From contig SKYD01000236.1 in assembly GCA_007128075.1 (NCBI GenBank), positions 1 to 21,664 on the forward strand: 21,664 bases of DNA, given 5' to 3'. Origin of the DNA: Thiorhodovibrio sp. Lineage in GTDB: Bacteria; Pseudomonadota; Gammaproteobacteria; Chromatiales; Chromatiaceae. This document shows positions 1-6,705 of the stretch, in pieces (within the stretch, counting starts at the first letter, position 1; every line of letters starts with the position of its first letter). The notes beneath the pieces were generated by a model, which searched no databases, was not told the origin of the DNA, and saw nothing but the letters and a program-made list of their open reading frames with translations. Both the position numbers and the translations under genes were made by a program.

Positions 1-832
1 CTTCTTCACCTCCGGCAATATAGTGCTTTTCGGCGACATGAATAAAGAAATCTGGCTCAGCGTCGTGGTAGGTTTCCTGAAAATCGCCGTAAGTAGTGAC
101 GCGCTGGAATCCAACCTCGCGCAACAGCCGCCGCACATAGTTTTTACGCAGCGGGAACATATTGAGGTGAAAGGTCTTTTTGTCGGGGAATTCATAGCAA
201 AAACGCGCCAGGCTGTCGTCAACATGCTCAGGTGAGGCGCGGACATGCTCGCCGCAATAATAATAATTATGCGTCGGCTGCACCTTGTGATCGAGCAGGG
301 CATCATAATTGCGCTGATCGATAATTAAAATCCCGTCATGGCGCAGCGTGGCGTAAAACTCGGCAAGCGCCTTGCGGCGGTCATTCTCATCAAACAGATG
401 GGTGAATGAATTGCCCAGACAGATCACGGCATCATAAAAGTCGTGGATGTCACGATTAAGCCAACGCCAATCAGCCTGCGCAGTGCGTAACAACAGGTCG
501 CGTTTGCGGGCATTGTCAAAGGCCTTGGCGAGCATGTTGGGATTGCCATCAGCACTGGTGACATCAAACCCAGCACGCAACAGCCGCACTGAGTGAAAGC
601 CAGTGCCGGTGGCGACATCGAGCACTTTTTTCGCGCCCGAATCTTTGAGCATGCGCATAAAAAAATCGCCTTCAGCGCTGGCGCGCCCATCCCAATCAAC
701 GAGCTGATCCCAATGCTCGACAAAATCGTGGATATATTCGGCCTGATAATGGTTGGTGTTGCGGACGGAAAGTGGGTCATCGCCATATTGCTGATGACCA
801 CAGCTTTTTCCTGTCATGGTACGTTGCTCCAT
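1..832 (-). CDS. Glycine/sarcosine N-methyltransferase (betaine synthesis), 3' end beyond window
   Basis: This is a SAM-dependent methyltransferase that methylates glycine to sarcosine and dimethylglycine, the first steps of de novo glycine betaine synthesis in halophiles; it acts in the cytoplasm. 277 codons are visible and the frame is still open at the left edge. Motif I (LDVATGTG) lies at residues 71-78 and the acidic residue after strand 2 is in FDVTSADG near residue 95. The segments DWRWLNRDIH, CLGNSFTHLFDENDRRK, DQRNYD and LNMFPLRK match what I recall of the Halorhodospira/Actinopolyspora GSMT family along the whole length. The start is the ATG at 832, with AAGGAG eight bases upstream; a second ATG at 817 is less well placed. 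Visible length already slightly exceeds the usual ~268 residues, so the stop is probably just outside. A strong ribosome binding site at 6-13 suggests the next pathway gene follows directly. Family assignment is secure; exact methylation specificity is inferred. Confidence 0.9.
   Translation of the reverse strand, partial: MEQRTMTGKSCGHQQYGDDPLSVRNTNHYQAEYIHDFVEHWDQLVDWDGRASAEGDFFMRMLKDSGAKKVLDVATGTGFHSVRLLRAGFDVTSADGNPNMLAKAFDNARKRDLLLRTAQADWRWLNRDIHDFYDAVICLGNSFTHLFDENDRRKALAEFYATLRHDGILIIDQRNYDALLDHKVQPTHNYYYCGEHVRASPEHVDDSLARFCYEFPDKKTFHLNMFPLRKNYVRRLLREVGFQRVTTYGDFQETYHDAEPDFFIHVAEKHYIAGGEE
6..13 (-). promoter_or_regulatory. Shine-Dalgarno for a gene starting just left of the window
   Basis: The minus strand reads GGAGGTGA here, a near-perfect anti-16S match, inside the last visible codons of the glycine/sarcosine methyltransferase. 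Its start codon would fall within a few bases past the edge. In known betaine clusters the next gene is sarcosine/dimethylglycine N-methyltransferase; that identity is only inferred from context. Confidence 0.45.
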
Positions 833-914
833 ATAAGTGGCTCCTTAGCGGAAAATGAGCGCGAATCCCTGAAGGATTCACGGCGGGAAGTGTAAAGACT
901 GTGTCTTTTAACAC

Positions 915-959
915 AAAAAAGCATATCAATACCACCCAAAAGACTGGGAAGTATTGATA
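915..959 (-). terminator. Terminator-like hairpin plus T-run (possible attenuator)
   Basis: On the minus strand, perfect 9-base arms TATCAATAC and GTATTGATA (951-959 and 924-932) enclose a loop that can also pair CCC with GGG. They are followed after three bases by six T residues (920-915). This has the shape of a rho-independent terminator, although the stem is AT-rich. It lies about 240 bases past the ankyrin gene and about 80 bases before the methyltransferase start. It could therefore end the ankyrin transcript or attenuate the methyltransferase transcript. Confidence 0.5.
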
Positions 960-1088
960 AATCGTCAAATAGCAGATCAACGCTGGATGACAAACAAACG
1001 ATGTGGCGTATTTGGAACGCCTAGTTGAAAGTGAAACACTGAATTAGAATCACTGTTTCCAGCAACGGAATTTTCAACAAACATGGAG

Positions 1089-1117
1089 ATGCTACAGCAA
1101 AAACTTGAACTTAACAA
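1089..1117 (-). promoter_or_regulatory. Weak sigma-70-like promoter candidate for the methyltransferase
   Basis: TTGTTA (1117-1112), a 17-base spacer and TAGCAT (1094-1089), each matching four of six consensus bases. Initiation here would give a leader of roughly 250 bases containing all three hairpins. It was picked by eye in AT-rich DNA, so chance matches are likely. Confidence 0.3.
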
Positions 1118-1197
1118 GTCACGAACCATCAAATGAATGTTTGGAAAACAGAGCGAATGGCTATAGGCAGGTTCTAGCCTTGATTGACAGTGTAAGG

Positions 1198-1758
1198 TTA
1201 GACGGGATTGGGACGACTAATCAATAAGTCAATAATCGGCTGCTGCTGGTGCTCACGGGCATGATCCAGCGCCTGTTTGCCAGAAAAATCGGGCAGAGTG
1301 CGATCTGCGCCCTGTCGCAATAGCAGTGCCACCATTGCCGTATGTCCGCGCTGTGCAGCCCAAATCAACGCAGTGAAGCCTTGGGTGGTTTCTTGGTGAT
1401 CGATCATCGCCCCCGCTGCCAACAATTGTTTAACCACTGCAAGATGGTTATTGCCAGCGGCTAATAGCAACGCCGTGTAGTCTCCGCTGTCGCGGGCATC
1501 GACCTCAGCGCCCGCCGCTAGCAGGCGCGAGACGATGGCATCATGCCCATTGCTCGCCGCTTTCATCAGCGGTGTCCACTCACAATGATCACGAACATCA
1601 GCAGTTCGAGTGCGCCGCAACAATGCCTCAACACTTGCCAGATCGCCTTGTTCGGCAACCTCAAGCAGTTGACTGGCGGCATCGTCTGCTGGCTGACAGG
1701 CGACGAGGAGCGTTGCCAATGCAAGTCCGCTCCTCGTCAATTTTTGCACTCGATTCAC
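1198..1758 (-). CDS. Ankyrin-repeat lipoprotein
   Basis: A 186-residue exported ankyrin protein. The N-terminus has a lipoprotein signal with lipobox L18-V-A-C21. Gln at +2 argues against inner-membrane retention, so outer-membrane anchoring facing the periplasm is likely. About four ankyrin repeats follow, with typical TPLMKAASNGH, TALLLAAGNNH and TALIWAAQRGH helices at residues 62-72, 95-105 and 129-139. The start is a GTG at 1758 whose first base is the last base of the upstream TAG stop, so translation is probably coupled to the DUF2202 gene. Ankyrin repeats mediate protein-protein contacts; periplasmic ankyrin proteins of this size are sometimes linked to oxidative-stress enzymes, but no partner other than its operon neighbour is visible. 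The specific function is unknown. Confidence 0.85.
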   Translation of the reverse strand: MNRVQKLTRSGLALATLLVACQPADDAASQLLEVAEQGDLASVEALLRRTRTADVRDHCEWTPLMKAASNGHDAIVSRLLAAGAEVDARDSGDYTALLLAAGNNHLAVVKQLLAAGAMIDHQETTQGFTALIWAAQRGHTAMVALLLRQGADRTLPDFSGKQALDHAREHQQQPIIDLLISRPNPV

Positions 1759-2519
1759 TACTGACCAAAACGCCCGCCGTTCGGTCCGCCCTGCCGTCCT
1801 GGACCTCGCGCACCACCATTGCCGCGCCCTTGACCACCACGCTCCATAGGACTGTTGAGAATCGCATCCACTGTCTCTTCATCAAGCCACTGTGCAGTGT
1901 AAGGGATGCCAACCCGCTCAAGGCTACCCGCAAAGGTGCGTAAATGGTTGCGCGAGCCGCGCTGAAGGTTGGCATAGGTCTGCACTAATTCTTGATTGGT
2001 GGTCGCAGCCATTGCTTTATCTAAATCCTCAATATCAATTTCCTCAACCAATGCCCCAATTCTAAGTGCTTCTTGAGCGCTGGCCTGTCCTTGTACCAGC
2101 AGGTCATCATGAAGGTCTTGAAGCTCAGGATTGGCTAAAACACCACGCGGAAAATCAGCCACAGGGTCTGCAATCGCATGTTTGTCTAACTGACATTTCA
2201 GCGCATCCATGTGGCGTTGTTCAGAGGCAGCAATGTTGGCAAACTGTGGTAAACCCCACAAATCAGCAAATTCAAGGTAGAGATCACGCGCCAGTTTTTC
2301 TTCTTCGTACATAAACAACAGATGATCGATTTCAGTCTCATTGAGCTGTTGAGCAGGTGACACCAAACACGCTGTTCTAAGATTACCTGATCCCATGCCT
2401 TGATTGGAATTTGCACCAAAACCTGCACCGCGCCCAGGTCCAGCAGCCCACAGCGGTGTTGATGCCAAAGCAATCATTGATGATAGTGCCAATACGGTGA
2501 AGTAACGATGATAACGCAT
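1758..2519 (-). CDS. Exported DUF2202 (ferritin-like) protein
   Basis: A 253-residue protein with a signal peptide (residues 1-25, cleavage probably after LWA or LWAA). A Gly-rich linker follows, then a DUF2202 domain at about residues 58-225 and a Gly/Arg-rich tail (225-253). The domain has the helical ferritin-like pattern: EEEKLARD near residue 73, EQRH (ExxH, residues 100-103) and a third acidic helix at 158-165. These are plausible di-metal ligands, but no reaction is established for the family. I chose the ATG at 2519 rather than an in-frame start 34 codons upstream, because only the shorter form begins with a signal peptide and has GAGGGG seven bases before it. It is followed with a one-base overlap by the ankyrin lipoprotein, suggesting the two envelope proteins act together. 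Confidence 0.85.
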   Translation of the reverse strand: MRYHRYFTVLALSSMIALASTPLWAAGPGRGAGFGANSNQGMGSGNLRTACLVSPAQQLNETEIDHLLFMYEEEKLARDLYLEFADLWGLPQFANIAASEQRHMDALKCQLDKHAIADPVADFPRGVLANPELQDLHDDLLVQGQASAQEALRIGALVEEIDIEDLDKAMAATTNQELVQTYANLQRGSRNHLRTFAGSLERVGIPYTAQWLDEETVDAILNSPMERGGQGRGNGGARGPGRQGGPNGGRFGQ

Positions 2520-2595
2520 GATAATGCCCCTCTTGATGAAAATGTAAACAGTCTCACAAAGGATTATCGCATCATGCCATGATAAATCGCAATCA

Positions 2596-2618
2596 CCGCC
2601 GAGCAATCCACTCGGCGG
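2596..2618 (-). terminator. GC-rich hairpin after rplI
   Basis: Perfect 8-base arms CTCGGCGG/CCGCCGAG (2611-2618 and 2596-2603) around a 7-base loop, 13 bases past the rplI stop on the transcribed strand. The following sequence is only moderately T-rich (TGATTGCGATTTA), so this is either an imperfect intrinsic terminator or a 3'-end stabilising hairpin for the ribosomal operon. Confidence 0.6.
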
Positions 2619-2630
2619 CAAAGCGGCAGA

Positions 2631-3080
2631 TTAGTTTGCCGAAACGACATCGACACGAATTGAGCCTTGCACATCGGGGTGCAGATGCAGCGTAACATCG
2701 TACTCGCCAACGGCGCGGAACGGGCCATCGGGCAGCCGTAGCTCGTTCTTGGTCAACTCAAAGCCAGCCTCGGTTGCCGCAGCAGCAATGTCGGCGGTGC
2801 CCACAGAGCCAAATAAACGGCCTTCATCGCCGGCTTTGCGAGCAATGGTCACCCGCAGCTCAGTTGAACGCTCCAGTCGCGCCTGAGCAGCAGCGAGTGA
2901 TTCCGCCGCCTCGCGTTCTAGCTCGGCACGGCGCGCCTCAAACGCCTCAAGATTGCTTTTGGTCGCAGGAACAGCAAAGCCACCTGGAATCAGATAATTC
3001 CGCCCATAGCCTGGGCGCACAGCGACCTTATCACCAAGCTGACCCAGCCCTCCGACTTTTTTTAATAGGATCACATCCAT
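2631..3080 (-). CDS. rplI: 50S ribosomal protein L9
   Basis: 149 residues, the usual length. The N-terminal RNA-binding domain carries the family signature (VILLKKVGGLGQLGD, then GYGRNYLIP). A long central helix rich in Glu, Ala and Arg (about residues 42-75) connects to the C-terminal domain beginning around residue 77. L9 binds 23S rRNA near the L1 stalk and helps maintain reading frame. It is the last gene of rpsF-rpsR-rplI, 12 bases after rpsR, and is followed by a GC-rich hairpin. Confidence 0.98.
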   Translation of the reverse strand: MDVILLKKVGGLGQLGDKVAVRPGYGRNYLIPGGFAVPATKSNLEAFEARRAELEREAAESLAAAQARLERSTELRVTIARKAGDEGRLFGSVGTADIAAAATEAGFELTKNELRLPDGPFRAVGEYDVTLHLHPDVQGSIRVDVVSAN

Positions 3081-3092
3081 CGTGCTTGCTCC

Positions 3093-3317
3093 TTAATGAC
3101 CATCGGTGTAGGGCAGCAACGCCAGATAACGGGCGCGCTTGACCGCGACCGCCAGTTGACGCTGATAACGCGCCGAGGTGCCGGTAATCCGGCTAGGCAC
3201 AATTTTACCCGACTCACTGATAAAGGATTTCAGCAGGTTCAGATCTTTGTAATCGATCTCATCAATGCCTTCGGCACTGAAACGGCAGTAACGCTTACGA
3301 CGAAAATAACGGGACAC
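3093..3317 (-). CDS. rpsR: 30S ribosomal protein S18
   Basis: 74 residues with the compact S18 pattern: basic N-terminus MSRYFRRKRYCRF, then DYKDLNLLKSFISESGKI and the IPSRITGT-like segment (here VPSRITGTSARYQRQL), ending RYLALLPYTDGH. S18 sits on the 30S platform as a dimer with S6, whose gene is 28 bases upstream. The intervening priB of the E. coli operon is absent. Confidence 0.98.
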   Translation of the reverse strand: MSRYFRRKRYCRFSAEGIDEIDYKDLNLLKSFISESGKIVPSRITGTSARYQRQLAVAVKRARYLALLPYTDGH

Positions 3318-3345
3318 AGCAGGCTCCTAGCGATTGGCGAATAAG

Positions 3346-3753
3346 TTATTCATCTTCATCATCATCATTCGAGTCATCATCCTCGCGCTCATCACGGCGC
3401 GAGCGGCGCTCACCATCGGCTGAAGCCGATTCTTCGCTAGAGCGCATCAGCACCGATGGCTCAGTCAGCGCCTGATCACGCTGCAAAATCATGTTGCGCA
3501 GCACTGCGTCGTTAAAACGAAACGCCGCCTCTAGCTCGGTCAGTGCCTCGTTGTCGCACTCGATGTTCATCAGCACATAATGCGCTTTATGAATTTTTTT
3601 AATCGGATAGGCAAGCTGGCGCCGCCCCCAATCCTCAAGCCGATGAATTTTACCGCCACGCGCCTCTAGGTTGCCGCGATATCGCTCGATCATCGCTGGC
3701 ACCTGCTCACTCTGGCTTGGATGCACCAGAAAAACAACTTCGTAATGTCGCAT
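3346..3753 (-). CDS. rpsF: 30S ribosomal protein S6
   Basis: 135 residues. The S6 fold runs from MRHYEVVFLVHP at the N-terminus through GGKIHRLEDWGRRQLAYPI and HYVLMNIE to about residue 100. A charged tail follows, first Ser/Arg-rich (about 103-122) and then strongly acidic, ending DDDSNDDDEDE. The frame is open 48 codons further upstream, but the ATG at 3753 gives the universal MRHYE start and has GAGGAG just before it. The acidic tail recalls the C-terminal glutamate extension that RimK adds to S6 in other Gammaproteobacteria; here much of it is encoded. It is the first protein gene after tRNA-Ser in the same direction. Confidence 0.97.
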   Translation of the reverse strand: MRHYEVVFLVHPSQSEQVPAMIERYRGNLEARGGKIHRLEDWGRRQLAYPIKKIHKAHYVLMNIECDNEALTELEAAFRFNDAVLRNMILQRDQALTEPSVLMRSSEESASADGERRSRRDEREDDDSNDDDEDE

Positions 3754-3807
3754 AACACTCCTCACGGGTGAATTAGCCTCCCGACAGCGCGGTGAGACAA
3801 GGAGAAT

Positions 3808-3821
3808 GCCTTCAGCAAGGC
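3808..3821 (-). promoter_or_regulatory. Small hairpin in the rpsF leader
   Basis: Perfect 5-base arms GCCTT/AAGGC around a 4-base loop, about 55 bases before the rpsF start, with further CCG/CGG pairing potential closer to the gene. S6:S18 is known to bind its own rpsF leader in many bacteria. This segment could be part of such a site, but I could not match the published structure with certainty. Confidence 0.25.
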
Positions 3822-3949
3822 AAGCCGACAAGTGTAACCACAATTGCTTGGTTAAGGCAAATGTGCGTTCTGCAGTTCCGCTTGCGTTAAAGTACACAAT
3901 TTTTGCGGATATTCCTGATCAGAATGGTTTGGATGCGGGGAATTATTGA

Positions 3950-4040
3950 TGGCGGAGAGAGAGGGATTCGAACCCTCGATAGGGGATTAACCTATACTCC
4001 CTTAGCAGGGGAGCGCCTTCAGCCACTCGGCCATCTCTCC
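3950..4040 (-). tRNA. tRNA-Ser (anticodon GCT)
   Basis: 91 bases with encoded CCA. The acceptor stem GGAGAGA pairs with TCTCTCC. The D arm (TGGCCGAGTGGC), the anticodon loop CTGCTAA giving GCT (reads AGC/AGT), a long class II variable arm, and the T arm with GGTTCGAATCC are all present. A well-formed promoter lies immediately upstream. No terminator is evident before rpsF 196 bases downstream, so the tRNA may be processed from a transcript that continues into the ribosomal protein genes. Confidence 0.97.
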
Positions 4041-4050
4041 AAGGCGTTCT

Positions 4051-4079
4051 AATATACAACGATTGATCGCGGTTGTCGA
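4051..4079 (-). promoter_or_regulatory. Sigma-70 promoter of tRNA-Ser
   Basis: TCGACA (4079-4074), a 17-base spacer and TATATT (4056-4051), each matching five of six consensus bases, placed so that transcription would begin a few bases before the mature tRNA 5' end at 4040. Confidence 0.75.
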
Positions 4080-4103
4080 GAGACAAATTTAGCCGATCAG
4101 CTT

Positions 4104-4766
4104 TCAACTAGCCGCACGCAGCGAAATGATCGGCCAGTGGCGTTCGCGGGCGAGGGCGGCAAGCTGCTCATCAGGATCAACGGCCACTGGATAGGTCACT
4201 GTGTCGAGCAGCGGTTGGTCGTTGATAGAATCGCTATAAAAATAGCTGCCCTCAAGGGTGGCAGCGTGCGCCTCTAACCAGCGCATCAGATGTGTCACCT
4301 TGCCGTCACGAAATGTCGGTTCACCACAGATCGCCCCAGTAAAGCGTCCATTGGCACGCTCCAGCTCGGTGGCGATTAGATGCTCAACCCCAAAGGCCTC
4401 AGCAATCGGTGCGGTAATAAAGCGATTGGTGGCAGTGACAATGAGCAGGGTATCGCCTTGGGCACGGTGTTTGGCAAGCAATTGGTGCGCTGCGGGCTGT
4501 AAAATTGGCGCGATTTTTTCCCGCATAAAACCAGCCCGCCATGCCTCAAGCTCGGCATCGGTGTGTGCTGCCAATGGAGCGAGTGCGAACTGCAAAAATG
4601 CATTAATATCCAGGGTTCCCGCCTGATAATCGGCATAAAATTGCGCATTGGCGCGGGCATAGGTGGCAGAATCCAAGACCCCACATTCACACAAATACAT
4701 CCCCCATAGATAATCAGAGTCACCACCTAATAGGGTATTGTCCAGATCAAACATTGCCAGTGCCAA
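4104..4766 (-). CDS. HAD-IB family phosphatase (SerB-like)
   Basis: A 220-residue cytoplasmic phosphohydrolase of the haloacid dehalogenase superfamily, subfamily IB. All four motifs are present: nucleophile and acid D7-x-D9 in FDLDNTLL, motif II Thr111 in LLIVTATN, motif III Lys156 in RDGK, and motif IV D179/D183 in SDSINDQPLL. The alpha-helical cap lies between residues about 15 and 100. The start at 4766 gives the usual MALAMFDLDNT opening. The substrate cannot be told from sequence; relatives act on phosphoserine, histidinol phosphate or similar phosphomonoesters. It lies 26 bases downstream of the glycosyltransferase pair in the same direction, so it may be co-transcribed with them. Confidence 0.88.
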   Translation of the reverse strand: MALAMFDLDNTLLGGDSDYLWGMYLCECGVLDSATYARANAQFYADYQAGTLDINAFLQFALAPLAAHTDAELEAWRAGFMREKIAPILQPAAHQLLAKHRAQGDTLLIVTATNRFITAPIAEAFGVEHLIATELERANGRFTGAICGEPTFRDGKVTHLMRWLEAHAATLEGSYFYSDSINDQPLLDTVTYPVAVDPDEQLAALARERHWPIISLRAAS

Positions 4767-4792
4767 ATTTAACTCCCTGAAATTAATGTTTT

Positions 4793-5782
4793 TTATTTAA
4801 TCGTGGCTTGCCAGCGGATCACCTCAAGATAAAACACCAAGGTGCGTAGCCACGGATGGCGACGCACCTTTAAGTGCCGCACCTGCGCGAGTCGGCGCGA
4901 CCAAGGCGGAGCGGTTTGCCAAATCTGCACATAGTCGGCAAGCAGCCGCTGGCGGGAATCTGCCGGGTAGGCAGTGCCAGTGGATTGTATCCGGTGAAGT
5001 AGCACCTCGGCTTGACCAAGGCTTTGCACAAATTCGCCTTGCCCGCTGGACGCTTGACGCAAACGACGCACCAGCCGCCGCACACTGTGCCAGCCGCGAC
5101 GCCCGCCGACGCAGTTCGTGGAATGTTGCCGATAATCCACCAGGGGCTGATCGCAATAAAGAATCTGCCCGCTGGTTGCTGCCACCAGTGCCAGCCACCA
5201 ATCGTGCATAGCAACAGCAGGCGGGAGCGGTGTTGCCAGCTCTAACAGTGCTCGATTGATGCCAATGGTACAGCCGGTGACAAAATTACTCGCTAAAAGG
5301 ATCGCCAGTGGTGCCGACGGCGTGCGCGGCAATGCTTGATAGCGTTTAAACGATGGGCTGATCATCTGCCCTTGGGCATCAATCAGTCGTAAATCGGCAT
5401 GCACCAATAGCGGCAACGCGAGGCTGTGTTGTTGTTCCGCTTGCTGTAATTGTACCAATTGTTGGCGCAATTTTTCAGGGTGCCACAGATCATCTTGATC
5501 AGCAAGAAACACATACTGCGCCCTCTGCTGGCGTGCGATGGCAAGCAGCCGTGAAAAGTTGCCAACTGGACCAAGCTGTCCAACGGTGTCTTGCACACAT
5601 TGAATCCGCGCATCTCGGCGAGAATAATCCTGTAAAATAGCTAGGGTATCATCTGTAGAGTCGTCATCACGCACCAACAGCGTCCACTGCTGCCAACTTT
5701 GTTGGCGGATGCTTTCAATCTGTGCTGCCAGATAGGGTGCGCCCTGATAGGTTGCCAACACAATCAATACCGAATCGCTCAT
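4793..5782 (-). CDS. Family 2 glycosyltransferase (second of a tandem pair)
   Basis: A 329-residue GT-A fold glycosyltransferase. It opens with VLIVLATYQGAPYL and has the nucleotide-binding RDDDSTDDT segment at residues 38-46. The DXD-type metal site is in LADQDDLWHPEKL (D95-Q-D97-D98), and acceptor-side motifs MHDWWLAL (192-199) and DYRQHSTN (216-223) follow. This motif set is typical of rhamnosyltransferase-like GT2 enzymes of surface polysaccharide synthesis; donor and acceptor are inferred only. The frame is open 12 codons further upstream, but the ATG at 5782 forms an ATGA overlap with the stop of the preceding gene and gives the canonical N-terminus. It is closely paralogous to its upstream neighbour. 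Confidence 0.88.
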   Translation of the reverse strand: MSDSVLIVLATYQGAPYLAAQIESIRQQSWQQWTLLVRDDDSTDDTLAILQDYSRRDARIQCVQDTVGQLGPVGNFSRLLAIARQQRAQYVFLADQDDLWHPEKLRQQLVQLQQAEQQHSLALPLLVHADLRLIDAQGQMISPSFKRYQALPRTPSAPLAILLASNFVTGCTIGINRALLELATPLPPAVAMHDWWLALVAATSGQILYCDQPLVDYRQHSTNCVGGRRGWHSVRRLVRRLRQASSGQGEFVQSLGQAEVLLHRIQSTGTAYPADSRQRLLADYVQIWQTAPPWSRRLAQVRHLKVRRHPWLRTLVFYLEVIRWQATIK

Positions 5783-6696
5783 CGCCCACCCCACACTCGC
5801 CATGCAAGCTGCTGCCACGGATGGTGTGGCAGGTCAATGATCCGCGCCAGCGTTCGCTGTTGATCAACGGTTAATTCCGAGGCAAACTGTGTTAAAAACG
5901 CGCGTGCTTGCTGTGCCAGACGGCAGATCATCGCCTGATTATTGATCATCGGTTGTCCGCGCACCATACGCCCCAGCACACGAAGGATGCGATGATGGCG
6001 GCTTTGTGCCTGAGCACCCAGGGCATTGGCACCATGCTGGCGATAATCAACCAGCGAGCGGTCGATGTAACCAAGCTGACCAAAGGCACTGGCAACCAGT
6101 GACAACCACCAATCGTGCATGATCGCAGCCGAGGGAATCGGTAACGCCTTGCGCACTAAGGCAGCATTCATCAACACAGTGCATCCGGTGACTGTGTTGC
6201 GAAACAGTTGGTGGGCAAAGTGCTGCTGGCGGTAGGGAATGCGCTGATAACGCCTCAATGAGGGCGCGATGAGCTGCCCTGCGCTATCAATGACACGAAG
6301 GTCGCTATGCACCAAGATCGGTTGGTGCGGATTCAGTCGCTCTCGCTGGCGTAGCTGCTGATAACTGTGCTGTAATTTATCGGGATGCCACAGATCATCC
6401 TGATCGGCGAGGGCAATATAGCCAACATCCGCTGTGTTGACTGCCACTGTCAGCAATGTCTCAAAATTGCCAACCACGCCCAATTGTGACCCGGGATTTA
6501 ACACCATCACTCGCTCTGGCTCACGGTATGCGAAGGTGTCAAGAATCGCCAACGATTGATCAGTCGATCCATCATCACGACAATACAGCCGCACCTCAAC
6601 GCCGGTTTGCTGCAAAATCGAGTCGATTTGTTGCGCCAGAAACTGTGCGCCATTGTAAACAGCGAGCACAACATGAATGCGCGGCACCACAATCAC
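5779..6696 (-). CDS. Family 2 glycosyltransferase (first of a tandem pair)
   Basis: 305 residues with the same architecture as the following gene: VVLAVYNGAQFL at the N-terminus, RDDGSTDQS at residues 40-48, LADQDDLWHPDKL with D98-Q-D100-D101, MHDWWLSL (193-200) and DYRQHGAN (217-224). It probably transfers a deoxyhexose or similar sugar onto a surface glycan at the inner face of the cytoplasmic membrane. The start is a GTG at 6696, nine bases after the chemoreceptor stop and preceded by TAAGG; two more GTG codons follow within four positions, so the exact start is uncertain. The two enzymes look like a tandem duplication whose copies have since diverged. Confidence 0.88.
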   Translation of the reverse strand: MIVVPRIHVVLAVYNGAQFLAQQIDSILQQTGVEVRLYCRDDGSTDQSLAILDTFAYREPERVMVLNPGSQLGVVGNFETLLTVAVNTADVGYIALADQDDLWHPDKLQHSYQQLRQRERLNPHQPILVHSDLRVIDSAGQLIAPSLRRYQRIPYRQQHFAHQLFRNTVTGCTVLMNAALVRKALPIPSAAIMHDWWLSLVASAFGQLGYIDRSLVDYRQHGANALGAQAQSRHHRILRVLGRMVRGQPMINNQAMICRLAQQARAFLTQFASELTVDQQRTLARIIDLPHHPWQQLAWRVWGGR

Positions 6697-6705
6697 GCCG
6701 CGACC

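Larger units (their letters stand above)
833..1197 (-). other. AT-rich 365-base leader/intergenic stretch upstream of the betaine-synthesis gene
   Basis: I find no convincing gene here. The stretch is visibly richer in A and T than its neighbours. On the minus strand it carries, from the methyltransferase start outward, three inverted repeats: GAATCC/GGATTC (863-868 with 874-879), AAAGAC/GTCTTT (894-899 with 903-908, extended by GTGT/ACAC at 890-893 and 911-914), and TATCAATAC/GTATTGATA (924-932 with 951-959). A weak promoter candidate lies further out at 1089-1117. The arrangement looks like a structured 5' untranslated region, but I recognise no known riboswitch consensus. Confidence 0.5.

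Noticed and set aside
424..801. 125-codon open frame on the minus strand
   Set aside because: It lies inside the glycine/sarcosine methyltransferase gene in another frame and its translation resembles no protein family; it is a shadow.
833..1197. Known riboswitch (SAM, SAH or glycine type) in the methyltransferase leader
   Set aside because: The hairpins are clear, but I could not match any conserved core of those riboswitches by eye, so only an unassigned structured leader is reported.
3754..3897. 48-codon N-terminal extension of rpsF
   Set aside because: S6 universally starts at the MRHYE-like position, and the ATG at 3753 has its own ribosome binding site; the extension is untranslated leader.
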